A DNA stretch of 64,000 nucleotides. Source: Streptomyces sp. SPB162. GTDB lineage: Bacteria; Actinomycetota; Actinomycetes; Streptomycetales; Streptomycetaceae. Below the pieces are notes generated by a model that was not told the origin of the DNA, ran no database searches, and saw only the letters and a list, made by a program, of their open reading frames with translations. Positions 12,752 through 33,105 of this stretch are shown here, one piece after another. The stretch's first letter is position 1. Each line of letters opens with the position of its first letter. Position numbers and translations under genes: made by a program. The DNA lies in the NCBI RefSeq assembly GCF_029504575.1, contig NZ_JAQFII010000001.1, forward strand, positions 5,339,001 to 5,403,000. Reading direction: 5' to 3'.

Positions 12752-14887
12752 TTACGCCTTCTTGCTCGAGATGTAGGCGCTGAGCTTCTCGGGGGTCGGG
12801 TGCGCGAAGAGGTCGGCCAGCCGGATCTTCACCTGGATACCGGTGGTGCGCTTGACGCGCTGCAGCAGCTGGACGGCGAGCAGCGAGTGGCCGCCGCTGG
12901 TGAAGAAGCCGGAGTCCGCGTCCAGGTCCTCGCGCTGCAGGAACTGCTTCCACAGCGCGATCAGCGCGCGCGTCAGCTCGGTGGTGTCCACCGGCTCAGG
13001 GGTGGGCCCGGTACGCAGCAGCTCCTCGGCGCGCAGCCGCAGGCCCTGCAGGTCAGGGGCACCGTTCACGGTCGGAAGCCCCTCGGTGACGATGATCCGG
13101 GCCGGCTCCGCCGGGCCGGGAAGGTCGGTGCGCACCTGCTTCCGGAGCTGATCCAGCAGGTCCGGACCGGCCCCGGCGTCGCCCGCGGTGGCGACGAACG
13201 CCACGAGGACACCGCCCACGGCGACCGTGACGGCTGCGTCGACGGCGGGGTGCGCGAGCAGCGCGGCGTCGACCTCCTCCAGGCCGAAGGCCAGTCCCTG
13301 CACGGTCACCCGGCGGTCGAGCCGCCCGAGGATCTCGATCCGGCCGTCGGGGAGCCAGCGGGCCACGTCTCCCGTGCGCGTGATGACGTCGTCGGCGAGG
13401 CAGAGCTCCCCGCGGACGCCCACCGGCAGTTCCGTACCGTCGGGGGCGGCCACGAAGGCCCGGGTCAGAGACGAGGGGTCGGCCTTGGCGGCGAGCTTCG
13501 GGTAGCCGGAGAAGGGCGCGACGGACGGGCCGAGGAGAGCCTCGGGCAGGCCGTCGCGGTGGCCGGCCAGGACGGCAGCGTGGTCGGCCGGGCTCCAGCC
13601 CGAGACCTCGCCGATCGGCCGGTCCAGCTGGTCGCCGAGGGCGCACAGCAGGGCGTCGTAGCGGGCGAGCAGCAAGGTCACCTCGGCCGGGGAGAAGACC
13701 TGGGTACGGAACACGGCGCGGATCGTGGTCTTCGCCGCCGCCGGCTCCGGCATGAAGAAGAACTCGAGGTCGAACTTGCTGAATCCGTTCTCGACCCCGC
13801 GGATTTTCGCCGGGTGCCCCGCCACCTCGAACGTCCCGGAGGTGCCGCCCGGAACGTAGTTGAAGAGGTGGTTGAAGAGCGAGTTCCGCCAGGAGGAGGA
13901 GTCGCCGTCCCGCACCTCGTCCAGTACGGACTCGGCGGTCACCCCCGGCTCGCCGAGGCTCTCCAGGAAGACGGCGCGGGCCCGGTTCACCAGCCGCTTG
14001 AACGGCTTGGCCGGGTCCATCCGCACCCGCAGCGGCAGCACGTTCACGTGGTACCCGATGGCACCCTCGTGGCCGGGCGGCCGCACGCTGACGGGCGAGC
14101 CGACGACGATGTCCGAACCGGCACCGTGTTGGGCGAGCAGCAGGTAGTAGGCGGCCAGCAGGATCACGGCCTCCGGCGCGCGCAGCTCGCGCTGCAGGCG
14201 GGCCACGACGGCGAGGGCGTCGTCGGAGAGCAGGTACTGCAGGGTGTCGCCCGCCAGGTTCGGGGTGGCCGAGGCCGGATTCCCGTACCAGAGGCCGTCG
14301 TCCGCGCCCCGGAACCCGCGCAGCTGGTCGCGCCAGAAGTCGACGCTCTCCTCGGACGGCTCCGTCTCGACGACCGCGGCGACGGGCGTGGTGGAGTACG
14401 CGTCGGGCGCCTGGTAGGCGCTGATGAGTTCACCGAGCAGGGTGACGGTCGACATCGCGTCGAAGACGAGGTGGTGGAGGGCGACGCTCACCACGTCACC
14501 GGCGCCACCCGACCGCCGGAAGCGCGCCGCCCGGACGAGCGGACTCCCGTCCAGGGCGAACGGCTCCGCCACAAACGCCTCGACGGCGGCCTGGACACCG
14601 TCCTCGGTGACGTCGATCGGGGTGACGTCGATCGAGGTGATCGCGTCGGCCGCCAGCACCTCCTTCGCGAGATCGGTCTCGGAGGTGCGGAAGACGGTGC
14701 GCAGGATGTCGTACTTGCGCACCACCAGGGTCAGCGCGCGGGACAGCGCCGCCGCGTCGGTCTCACCGGCCACGTCGAAGGTCAGGGACAGGTTGTTGAC
14801 GCCCGATCCCGGTACCAGCCGCTCCAGCAGCCAAAGGTCCGTCTCCTTACGGGTGGCCGCTGTCCTCGCGGGGTCCTGAACAACCAT
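12752..14887 (-). CDS. Stand-alone NRPS-like protein: condensation domain, truncated adenylation remnant, carrier domain
   Basis: The 711-residue protein (ATG at 14887 after GAGGAGA; an in-frame TTG at 14965 would add 26 residues and overlap the PKS stop) has three parts. Residues 1-430 are a condensation domain with HHLVFDA near 138, a variant of HHxxxDG. Residues 490-640 match only the C-terminal part of an adenylation domain: GELCL, TGDVARWLPDGRIEILGRLD, then VQGLAFGLEEV. The roughly 400-residue ATP- and substrate-binding core is absent, and the A10 lysine is replaced (TVNGAPDL, not NGK). Residues 650-711 are a carrier domain with Ser near 666 (GGHSLLAVQL). It cannot activate an amino acid itself, so its carrier must be charged in trans. 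It lies directly downstream of the loading PKS in the same operon. Its role is unknown. Confidence 0.85.
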   Translation of the reverse strand: MVVQDPARTAATRKETDLWLLERLVPGSGVNNLSLTFDVAGETDAAALSRALTLVVRKYDILRTVFRTSETDLAKEVLAADAITSIDVTPIDVTEDGVQAAVEAFVAEPFALDGSPLVRAARFRRSGGAGDVVSVALHHLVFDAMSTVTLLGELISAYQAPDAYSTTPVAAVVETEPSEESVDFWRDQLRGFRGADDGLWYGNPASATPNLAGDTLQYLLSDDALAVVARLQRELRAPEAVILLAAYYLLLAQHGAGSDIVVGSPVSVRPPGHEGAIGYHVNVLPLRVRMDPAKPFKRLVNRARAVFLESLGEPGVTAESVLDEVRDGDSSSWRNSLFNHLFNYVPGGTSGTFEVAGHPAKIRGVENGFSKFDLEFFFMPEPAAAKTTIRAVFRTQVFSPAEVTLLLARYDALLCALGDQLDRPIGEVSGWSPADHAAVLAGHRDGLPEALLGPSVAPFSGYPKLAAKADPSSLTRAFVAAPDGTELPVGVRGELCLADDVITRTGDVARWLPDGRIEILGRLDRRVTVQGLAFGLEEVDAALLAHPAVDAAVTVAVGGVLVAFVATAGDAGAGPDLLDQLRKQVRTDLPGPAEPARIIVTEGLPTVNGAPDLQGLRLRAEELLRTGPTPEPVDTTELTRALIALWKQFLQREDLDADSGFFTSGGHSLLAVQLLQRVKRTTGIQVKIRLADLFAHPTPEKLSAYISSKKA

Positions 14888-14957
14888 GTCGGATCTCTCC
14901 TCAAACGGGTCATGCGGGGATACGTCGGCGACGGCGTCGGCCGGGTCGGTGAGCTGT

Positions 14958-25769
<10,812 letters not shown>

Positions 25770-25770
<1 letters not shown>

Positions 25771-27041
25771 CACTGAACTCCAGTGTCGATTTCTGCGCGG
25801 GAAGAGATCAGGCGCGAGGCCGACGTCACTTCACCGGCTCTGAGCAGGATTTCGGCCGGTGCCGGACGGCCGAGGAACAGCAGCAGGCTCGCGGTGGGCC
25901 CGTACGCGCCCACGTTGGGTACGGCGATCACGTCGCCGGGCTGCGGGAGGGGCATACGGGCGGACCGGGAGAGCAGGTCGCCGGGGGTGCACAGCGGCCC
26001 GGCGAGGGTGACGACGACCTCCTCACCCGCACCCTCACTCGGGGCCTTCGGCTCGACCGAGAGCGGCAGCAGCCGCCCCAGACCGGCCATCCCGCCGAGG
26101 GTGTTGATGCCCGCGTCCAGTACCGCGAAGGTTCGGCCCCGGCTCTGCTTGACGTTGGTGACCGTGGTCAGCAGCCGTCCGCTGTCGCCGACCAGGTAGC
26201 GCCCCGACTCGCAGGCGATCTCCGGGACGCCCTGCCGCCACCGCGGAAAGTGCTCGTCCAGGGTTCGTTCCAGCTCGGCGCGCAGATTGCCGTACACCGG
26301 CCGATCGCCGGGCACCGAGTACGGGGCGGCGAAGCCCCCGCCGATGTCCAGCAGGCGTAGCGGCGTACCGAGTTCGGCCTCGAGACGTGCCGCTCCGCGG
26401 ATGGTCTCCTGGAACTCGGCGATCAGGCTCGCCTCGTCCTTGGAGTTACTCAGCGGGAAGAAGTGCGCGCCCGCGACCCGGATCCCCTGCACCGCGCGGA
26501 TCTCCGGCAGCTGATCGGAGAGACCCTCCGCGTCGAAGCCGAACTGGGAGGGGGTTCCGGTCATCCGGATGCTGGTGGTGGCTGCTGCCGCCGCGCTGTT
26601 GACGCGGATCAGGGCCTCGGCGGTGGTGCCGTGCAGGACGGCCCGCGCTCCCAGCCGCCGCAGGTCGCCGAGCGACTCGACGGAGAAGGTGCGGACGCCC
26701 GCGGTCAGGGCGGCGGAGATCTCCTCGGCGGTCTTGCCGGGACCGGAGTAGAGGATCCGGTCGGCGCTGTGGCCGGCTTCGAGGGCGGACGCCAGCTCGC
26801 CGGTCGAGCACACCTCGGCGCGGCACGGCCGGTCGCCCTCGCCGAGAGCGCGGACCAGGCCGGGGTGCGGATTGGCCTTGAGGGAGTAGAAGAGGGTGAA
26901 CTGCTCCGGCAGGGCGTCCCGCAGGTTGTCCCGGGCGGCGATGACGCGGTCCAGGTCGTAGACGTAGAGCGGCGATCCGTACCGCGCGACCAGCTCCGCG
27001 TCGGTCAGCGCGGTAGTGGCTTCGGCTTCGGTGACGGTCAT
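25770..27041 (-). CDS. PLP-dependent fold-type III decarboxylase, VinO-like
   Basis: The 423-residue protein belongs to the ornithine/diaminopimelate decarboxylase fold. The PLP lysine is in FYSLKANPHP, a glycine-rich phosphate loop in LLDIGGGFA, and the C-terminal active-site motifs are ACESGRYLVG and AGPLCTPGD. In vicenistatin-type starter pathways the homologue VinO removes the alpha-carboxylate of a carrier-bound 3-methylaspartate (aspartate in fluvirucin) to give a beta-amino acyl unit. A free amino acid decarboxylase is the alternative, but the gene overlaps the ligase stop (ATGA) and the PKS start (TGATG), tying it to starter supply. Start ATG at 27041. Confidence 0.85.
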
Positions 27042-28597
27042 CCGGCGGCCGCCTCTTCCGCCGCGAGCAGCGCCTCGAGCTGCTGCTTGGCGTTCTTGCC
27101 GTTGGCGGTCAGCGGGAAGTCGTCGATGACCTTGCACAGCGAGGGGACCTTGACGGCCTCCAGCCGCCGCGCCAGCTCGCGCAGCACGGTCTGCGGCGGC
27201 AGATCGGCGGCGACGAACAGCAGCAGGTCGCGGTCGGCGGTCGGCTTGAGGGCGGCCGCGTTCCGCACCCCGGGGATGTCCATGGCGGCGGCTTCGATCT
27301 CGATGGTGCTGACCCGCATGCCCTTGCGCTTGAACATGTCGTCGCGGCGGCCCTCGAAGTACAGGTAGCCGTCCGCGTCGAGCGAGCCGTAGTCACCGGT
27401 GTGCAGGCGGGTGACGCCGGTCTCCGGGTCGGTGCGGAAGGTGCGTGCGGTGATCTCCGGCAGCCGCCAGTAGCCGGCCATGACGTTCGGTCCCGTGACG
27501 GTGATCTCGCCGCTGCCGCCTGCCGGCACCGGGTTGCCCTCGTCGTCGAGGATGGTCACCCGGGTGCCGGGGAGGGGGCGGCCGGACGAGCCGGGCCGCG
27601 TACGGTCCTCCTCGGGCGGCATGACGGTGATCCGCTTGCACTCCGAGATGCCGTACATCCGCACGACGCGCGCGTCGGGGAAGCAGCGCCACAGCCCGTC
27701 GATGATGCGCTGCTCCAGCGCTGCGCCGGTGCTGGTGAACATCCGCAGCTTGGTCGGCCGCGGGTCGCGCTCGGCGAGCCGGATCAGCGGTCCGCCGAGG
27801 GAGGGGACGAGCGGCAGGATCGTCGCGCCGGTCTCGCGGATCAGGATGTGCAGTTTCGGGTCGGCCTCCCCGTCGGCGAGGACGAGTTCGGCACCCGACA
27901 GGCACGTCAGCAGCACCTGGAACAGGCCGTAGTCGAAGGAGAGCGGGACGCGGCAGAAGACGACGTCGTCCGCGCGGTAGCCGAGCACCTGGTTGATCGC
28001 GTCGGCCGCGAACGACATCTGCGCGTGCGGGCAGATGATGCCCTTGGGGGTGGCGGTGCTGCCCGAGGTGTAGATGAGGACGGCGGGGGAGTCGGTCGGG
28101 GTCCCCTCCGCATCGATGCGCACCTCGGTGTCGGTGGCGGCGGCCCAGACGGCGCCGACCTCGTGCACGGGCACCTCCGTCAGCGCCTGGACGCCCTCCG
28201 CCAGACCGTCCACGACCACGACCGCCTTGGGCTCGCAGTTGGCGATGACGGCCTTGAGGTGGAACTCCTTCATCTCCGCGCTGATCGGCACGAGGGCCGC
28301 CCCGATCCGGGAGGCGGCGTAGAGCAGCGCCACCATCTCGCGGACGTTGGGCAGCCGCACGACGATACGGTCTCCGGCGCCCACCCCCTGCTCCCGCAGC
28401 CAGGCCGCGACGGTGTGACTCTGCTGGACCAGGTTCTCCCAGGTCCAGGCGTCACGGGAGTCGCGTACGGCGATGTTCTGCGGGCGCAGGGCCGCCGTCG
28501 TGTCGAGCAGCTCGTGCAGCAGCCGCGCGGTGCCGGCGGTCCCGTCGGTGCGGTTGCTCACGGTGTCCTCGGTGGTCACGGTCATCTCCTCGTCCAT
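27038..28597 (-). CDS. Adenylating enzyme for the beta-amino acid starter precursor, VinN-like
   Basis: A stand-alone AMP-forming ligase (about 519 residues) that activates an amino acid and loads it onto a carrier protein. Motifs: YTSGSTATPKG (P-loop), LHTGDYG, and TANGKNAKQ with the catalytic Lys. FDYG (Asp near 222) and ISECKR (Lys321, Arg322) fall where, from memory, VinN uses Asp230 for the amino group and Lys330/Arg331 for the carboxylate, which suggests a 3-methylaspartate- or aspartate-type substrate attached through its beta-carboxylate. Two starts are possible: ATG 28597 abuts AAGGAG, whereas ATG 28585 lies 12 bases after it. Stop overlaps the decarboxylase ATG. Confidence 0.85.
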   Translation of the reverse strand: MDEEMTVTTEDTVSNRTDGTAGTARLLHELLDTTAALRPQNIAVRDSRDAWTWENLVQQSHTVAAWLREQGVGAGDRIVVRLPNVREMVALLYAASRIGAALVPISAEMKEFHLKAVIANCEPKAVVVVDGLAEGVQALTEVPVHEVGAVWAAATDTEVRIDAEGTPTDSPAVLIYTSGSTATPKGIICPHAQMSFAADAINQVLGYRADDVVFCRVPLSFDYGLFQVLLTCLSGAELVLADGEADPKLHILIRETGATILPLVPSLGGPLIRLAERDPRPTKLRMFTSTGAALEQRIIDGLWRCFPDARVVRMYGISECKRITVMPPEEDRTRPGSSGRPLPGTRVTILDDEGNPVPAGGSGEITVTGPNVMAGYWRLPEITARTFRTDPETGVTRLHTGDYGSLDADGYLYFEGRRDDMFKRKGMRVSTIEIEAAAMDIPGVRNAAALKPTADRDLLLFVAADLPPQTVLRELARRLEAVKVPSLCKVIDDFPLTANGKNAKQQLEALLAAEEAAAG

Positions 28598-28604
28598 CTC
28601 CTTG

Positions 28605-30260
28605 TCAGCTGCGGATCCGGCCGCGGTCCAGCAGCGCCTCGGCGCGGGACCTGAGAGTGGACCGGTCGATCTTCCGGTTGGGGTTCATCGGGAACTCCTC
28701 CAGGTGCTGGAAGAGCCGGGGGACCATCGCCTTGGGCAGGTCCGCGGTCAACCGGCGGGCCAGGTCCGCCGATGCGGCGGGCTCCCCGGTGTAGAAGGTC
28801 ACGAGCTCGTGGCTGCCTCCGACGGCCGCGGCCACCGTGACGGCGTCCTCGACCCCCGGCAGCCCGCGCACGCTGTGGCTGACCTCGGACAGCTCCACCC
28901 GCCAGCCCTGCACCTGTACCTGGTCGTCCGCCCGTCCCACGTAGGCGATCTCGCCGTCCGGGTACCGGCGCACGCGGTCGCCGGTGCGGTACCAGCGCCT
29001 TTCGTCGTGGATGAGGAACCGGCCCGCGTCCTCGGCCGGGTCGAGGTAGCCGGAGAACATCTGCGGCCCGGTGATGCACAGTTCGCCCTCGCCGGCCCCG
29101 GCGCCGGCGTCCACCGACCCGTCCGGTGCGAGCAGCAGCGCGTCGAGCGCGTCGTGCACCGGGCCGATCGGGACGACGCCGTTGACGTAGCGCTCGTCCG
29201 GGGTCGCGGGGGACAGGCGGTGCCCGGTGACGGTGATCGTCAGCTCCGTCGGCCCGTACAGGTTCTCCACCACAGAATCCGGCGCGGCCCGCAGCCAGTC
29301 CTCGGCGTCCTGCCGGTGCAGGGGCTCGCCCGCGAACAGGCTCCAGCGCAGACCCGGCAGCGCGCCGGGCGACAGCGCTCCGGTGCGGCGGGCCAGCGCG
29401 ATGCCGCCGGGGGTCGAGAACCACACCGTCATGCGCTGTTCGGCCAGGAACCCCGGCAGGTCGCGGTACGCCTGCATCGGGATCGGGACGACACAGCCGC
29501 CCGCGCCCCAGGCGCAGAACAGGTCGAACATGGCGCAGTCGAAGGTCAGGTCGAACGTCTGCGAGAACACATCGTCGGGGCCGAAGCCGTACCGCGCGTC
29601 CAGCGTGCGGAAGTAGCTGTCGGCCGCGCGGTGGCTGGTGGGCACGCCCTTCGGGCGGCCGGTCGAGCCGGACGTGAACAGGATGTACGCGGTGTCCTCG
29701 GCGTCGGCCGGCAGCGGTGCTTCGAGAGCGGTTTCCGGCGGGGCGACCGTGATGAGGTCCGGGCGGTCGGGGTCCGGTTCCGCGCCCGGGACGAGGACGG
29801 GCAGCGGGCCGTCCGCGGCGCTCTGGTCGTCCCGGCCCGCCGTCACGGCGTCGAGGCCGGCCAGTCCGCGCCGGTCGGTGATCACCGCGTCCACACCGGC
29901 CGCCGCCAGGATCGACCGGTTGCGGGCGGCGGGGAAGTCCGGGTTCACCGGGACGGCCACGGCGCCCAGGTAGAGGGCGGCCAGCAGCCCGATGTAGGCC
30001 TCGGCGGTCTTGGTGGCCAGGATGGCGACGACGCGCGGTCCCGCGCCGGCTCCGGGCGCCGCGTGCCGCAGGGCGCCCGCCCAGGCCAGGGCGGTCTGGT
30101 GGGCCTCGGTGTAGCTGACGTCGCGGCCGGCCGTGCGGAAGGCGGGGCGGTCGGGGGAGATCGCGAGGCCGCGCAGGAAGCGGCCGTGCAGGGTGTGGTC
30201 GAGGGAGGCCGCCGTCCCGACGGGACGTGCCGCCGTCACTGTCTCCGTGATGACGCTCAT
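28605..30260 (-). CDS. Second amino acid-adenylating enzyme, VinM-like
   Basis: The 551-residue AMP-forming enzyme resembles a free NRPS adenylation domain: FTSGSTGRPKG, FDLTFD (Asp that can bind an alpha-amino group), NLYGPTELT, YRTGDRVRRYPDG and the final Lys in NPNRKIDRS. In vicenistatin biosynthesis VinM attaches alanine to the amine of the carrier-bound starter, protecting it during chain extension. The presence of a VinK-like transferase, a VinO-like decarboxylase and a VinJ-like deprotecting hydrolase supports that role. It might alternatively charge the carrier of the nearby condensation protein. The ATG follows the acyltransferase stop by one base. Confidence 0.82.
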   Translation of the reverse strand: MSVITETVTAARPVGTAASLDHTLHGRFLRGLAISPDRPAFRTAGRDVSYTEAHQTALAWAGALRHAAPGAGAGPRVVAILATKTAEAYIGLLAALYLGAVAVPVNPDFPAARNRSILAAAGVDAVITDRRGLAGLDAVTAGRDDQSAADGPLPVLVPGAEPDPDRPDLITVAPPETALEAPLPADAEDTAYILFTSGSTGRPKGVPTSHRAADSYFRTLDARYGFGPDDVFSQTFDLTFDCAMFDLFCAWGAGGCVVPIPMQAYRDLPGFLAEQRMTVWFSTPGGIALARRTGALSPGALPGLRWSLFAGEPLHRQDAEDWLRAAPDSVVENLYGPTELTITVTGHRLSPATPDERYVNGVVPIGPVHDALDALLLAPDGSVDAGAGAGEGELCITGPQMFSGYLDPAEDAGRFLIHDERRWYRTGDRVRRYPDGEIAYVGRADDQVQVQGWRVELSEVSHSVRGLPGVEDAVTVAAAVGGSHELVTFYTGEPAASADLARRLTADLPKAMVPRLFQHLEEFPMNPNRKIDRSTLRSRAEALLDRGRIRS

Positions 30261-30261
30261 G

Positions 30262-31182
30262 TCAGACACCCGCCTTGGGACGCATCGCGTGCTTCGGATC
30301 GGCCAGAACGACGTCGAAGGTGCGGACCGCGCACTCCACCCTGCTGAACAGGGCATCGGGCCCTGCCACCACCAGCCGCGTCACGCCGCGCCCGTCCAGC
30401 TCGGCGAGGACCGCCGGCCAGTCCACCGGCTTCACGAAGTGGTCCAGCAGCATCGTCCTGAGCCCCTCGGCGGTGTCGATGAGCCGGCCGTCCTGGTCGG
30501 CGAGCACCGGCAGGTCGGGGTCGCGGAGCGGCAGGGCGTCGATGACCTCGACGGCGGCGCGGTCGCGCAGCCCGGTGAAGAGCGACGAGTGCATCGGCGG
30601 GCGCATCGCGTACAGCGGCAGCGAACCGATCTTCCGCAGCCGGGCGGTGAACGCCTCCAGATGCTCCTCGCGCAGCGAGATCATCTCGAAGCCCTGGTCC
30701 AGGCGGCAGGACAGGTCGTACCACTCGCCCCGCTCGTCCATCCCGTCGAGCAGCTCACGCAGCCCGTCGACGGGGGCCCGGACGAAGGACTGGGTGACGA
30801 TGTCCCGGTGCTCGGTGGCGAAGTAGTCGGCGGTGCAACGGGCCAGCCGGGCCGTCATCACCACCGCGTCGGGGAAGTCCAGGGCACCGCAGAACGCCAT
30901 CAGCGGCTTCTCGCCGAAGCTGGGGCCCGCGCAGATCTCGGCCTCGGCGCCCAGTTCGGCGCGGGCCCACTGCGCGAGCGCCGTCGAGGCGACCATGAAG
31001 GCGACCTGTGCCGCCTCCGAATAGTCCTCGCCGGACTCGCGGAACCGGTCGAACACCGAGTAGCCGAGGGCTTCGTCGGCGATCGGCAGCAGATCGCGGG
31101 CAAAGGTATTCAGAAGCAGGAACCTGCCCAGGTCGGAGAAACGGGTGGGACCCATTCCTGGAAACACCATTGCCGTAGTCAT
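30262..31182 (-). CDS. Trans-acting acyltransferase for starter transfer, VinK-like
   Basis: The 306-residue protein (ATG 31182, MTTAMVFPGMGPTRF) has the malonyltransferase fold: PGMG near the N-terminus, nucleophile Ser88 in AGPSFGE and a His in PPMHSSLF. It lacks the Arg-containing malonyl-CoA AT pattern of the PKS ATs. In vicenistatin-type pathways VinK moves the dipeptidyl starter from the discrete carrier to the loading ACP of the first PKS. This gene leads the minus-strand operon and the first PKS indeed starts with a lone ACP, so the same job is inferred. Confidence 0.82.
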   Translation of the reverse strand: MTTAMVFPGMGPTRFSDLGRFLLLNTFARDLLPIADEALGYSVFDRFRESGEDYSEAAQVAFMVASTALAQWARAELGAEAEICAGPSFGEKPLMAFCGALDFPDAVVMTARLARCTADYFATEHRDIVTQSFVRAPVDGLRELLDGMDERGEWYDLSCRLDQGFEMISLREEHLEAFTARLRKIGSLPLYAMRPPMHSSLFTGLRDRAAVEVIDALPLRDPDLPVLADQDGRLIDTAEGLRTMLLDHFVKPVDWPAVLAELDGRGVTRLVVAGPDALFSRVECAVRTFDVVLADPKHAMRPKAGV

Positions 31183-31458
31183 CGCTGAAACCCGCCTTGT
31201 CGCGAACTGGCCTCGTCCGCTCTTTTCTACGGGCTGCCGCAAGGGGGAGTAACCCCTATGTCTCCTCGTCCGCTCCCCTTACGGCCACCCATACCGGATG
31301 GGGAATAGGGGTGGGCATGCGGAGGGTAGGGGGTCGACGCTGTGGCACCTGCTTCGAAGCCGCGGCTTCAATGAGGTTCAGGCTGTTTACCAAATCGCTG
31401 CTATCGCTGCAATCGCCTGACCGAGTGGACCTGACCAAGTGGATGGGTGAACCGAACC
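31183..31458. promoter_or_regulatory. Divergent control region between starter operon and carboxylase operon
   Basis: This 276-base gap must hold promoters for the minus-strand starter/PKS operon and the plus-strand carboxylase operon. It contains an inverted pair ACCCCTAT (31252-31259) and ATAGGGGT (31305-31312), plus another palindrome GGGG-GAGTAA-CCCC around 31243-31256. The core TAGGGGT is shared with the CTAGGGGTT box at 8938, so the same regulator may act at both places. I cannot place -35/-10 elements with confidence. Confidence 0.5.
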
Positions 31459-33105
31459 ATGACCATTGCCGAGGACATCGCCTCGACCCCGCCGCAGACG
31501 GAGACCCAGACCCAGACGCTGGCCCCGGTGGCGGGACAGCTCCCGCCGCCCCGCCAGGACCCGCGGTCCCGGGTGGCGCTGCTCAACCTGGTCAAACAGA
31601 CGGTCAGGGACGGGCCGGGGCCGCGTGCGACGGAACAGCAGTGGGCCAAGGGCAAACTGACCGTCCACGAACGGCTGGAACTGCTTTTCGACGCGGGCAC
31701 GTTCACCGAGATCGAACCGCTGCGCCGGCACCGTGCCAGCGGCTTCGGCCTGGAGAACAAGCGCCCCTACACCGACGGCGTGGTGACCGGCTGGGGCGAG
31801 GTCATGGGCCGCACGGTCTTCGTCTACGCCCATGACTTCCGGATCTTCGGCGGCTCGCTGGGTGAGGCCCACGCCGAGAAGATCCACAAGGTGATGGACC
31901 TGGCCGAGTCGGCCGGCGCGCCCCTGGTCAGCCTCAGCGACGGCGCCGGTGCCCGCATCCAGGAGGGCGTCACCGCGCTCGCCGGATACGGCGGCATCTT
32001 CCGGCGCAACGTCCGCTCGTCAGGCGTCATCCCGCAGATCAGCGTGATGCTCGGCCCGTGCGCGGGCGGCGCCACGTACTCCCCGGCGCTCACCGACTTC
32101 GTGTTCATGGTGCGCGGCACCTCGCAGATGTACATCACCGGGCCCGACGTGGTGCAGGCCGTCACCGGCGAGAAGATCTCCCACGACCAACTCGGCGGCG
32201 CCGACGTGCACGCGTCGGTCTCCGGGGCCGCCCAGTTCGTCTACGAGGACGAGGCCGAGTGCCTCGCCGAGGTCCGCTACCTGCTCTCGCTCCTGCCGTC
32301 GAACAACCGTGAGGTGCCGCCCGCCGTCACCACGGCCGACCCGGCCGACCGCCGCAACGAGTCGCTGCTGGAACTGGTCCCGGCCGACGCCAACCGCGCC
32401 TACGACATCCGGCCGGTGATCGAGGAGATCGTCGACGACGGCGACTTCTTCGAGGTGCATGCCGCCTGGGCCACCAACATCGTCTGCGCGCTGGCGCGCC
32501 TGGACGGTCAGGTCGTCGGCATCGTGGCCAACCAGCCGGCGTCGCTGGCGGGTGTCCTGGACATCAACGCGTCGGAAAAGGCCGCGCGGTTCGTCCAGAT
32601 GTGCGACTCGTTCAGCATTCCGCTGGTCACGCTGGTCGACGTGCCGGGCTTCCTGCCCGGCAGCGAGCAGGAGCACGGCGGCATCATCCGGCACGGGGCG
32701 AAGCTGCTGTACGCGTACTGCAACGCCACCGTGCCGCGCATCCAGGTCATCCTCCGCAAGGCCTACGGCGGTTCGTACATCGTCATGGACTCGCGTTCCA
32801 TCGGCACCGACCTGTCGTTCGCGTGGCCGACCAACGAGATCGCGGTCATGGGCGCGGAGGGCGCCGCCAACGTCGTCTTCCGGCGGGAGATCGCGGCGGC
32901 CGACGACCCGGACGCGGTCCGCGCCGAGCGCATCCAGCAGTACCAGGAGGAACTGATGCACCCCTACTACGCGGCGGAGCGCGGCCTCGTCGATGACGTC
33001 ATCGACCCCGCCGAGACCCGCGCGGTGCTGATCCGCTCGCTGGCGATGCTCCGCACGAAGCACGCCACGCTCCCGTCCCGCAAGCACGGAAACCCGCCGG
33101 TGTGA
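31459..33105 (+). CDS. Acyl-CoA carboxylase, beta (carboxyltransferase) subunit
   Basis: The 548-residue carboxyltransferase (ATG 31459; GTG 31447 is an in-frame alternative) transfers carboxyl from biotin to acetyl- or propionyl-CoA, giving malonyl- or methylmalonyl-CoA. It contains the two crotonase-like halves of PccB/AccB proteins, with conserved stretches SLSDGAGARIQEGV, GPCAGGATYSPAL, PGFLPGSEQEHGG and AYGGSYIVM. The biotin-carrying alpha subunit is not in the window and would be shared with primary metabolism. It overlaps the epsilon gene by four bases. All four ATs visible here look malonyl-specific, so a malonyl-CoA supply role fits, though methylmalonyl for unseen modules is equally possible. 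Confidence 0.92.
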   Translation: MTIAEDIASTPPQTETQTQTLAPVAGQLPPPRQDPRSRVALLNLVKQTVRDGPGPRATEQQWAKGKLTVHERLELLFDAGTFTEIEPLRRHRASGFGLENKRPYTDGVVTGWGEVMGRTVFVYAHDFRIFGGSLGEAHAEKIHKVMDLAESAGAPLVSLSDGAGARIQEGVTALAGYGGIFRRNVRSSGVIPQISVMLGPCAGGATYSPALTDFVFMVRGTSQMYITGPDVVQAVTGEKISHDQLGGADVHASVSGAAQFVYEDEAECLAEVRYLLSLLPSNNREVPPAVTTADPADRRNESLLELVPADANRAYDIRPVIEEIVDDGDFFEVHAAWATNIVCALARLDGQVVGIVANQPASLAGVLDINASEKAARFVQMCDSFSIPLVTLVDVPGFLPGSEQEHGGIIRHGAKLLYAYCNATVPRIQVILRKAYGGSYIVMDSRSIGTDLSFAWPTNEIAVMGAEGAANVVFRREIAAADDPDAVRAERIQQYQEELMHPYYAAERGLVDDVIDPAETRAVLIRSLAMLRTKHATLPSRKHGNPPV

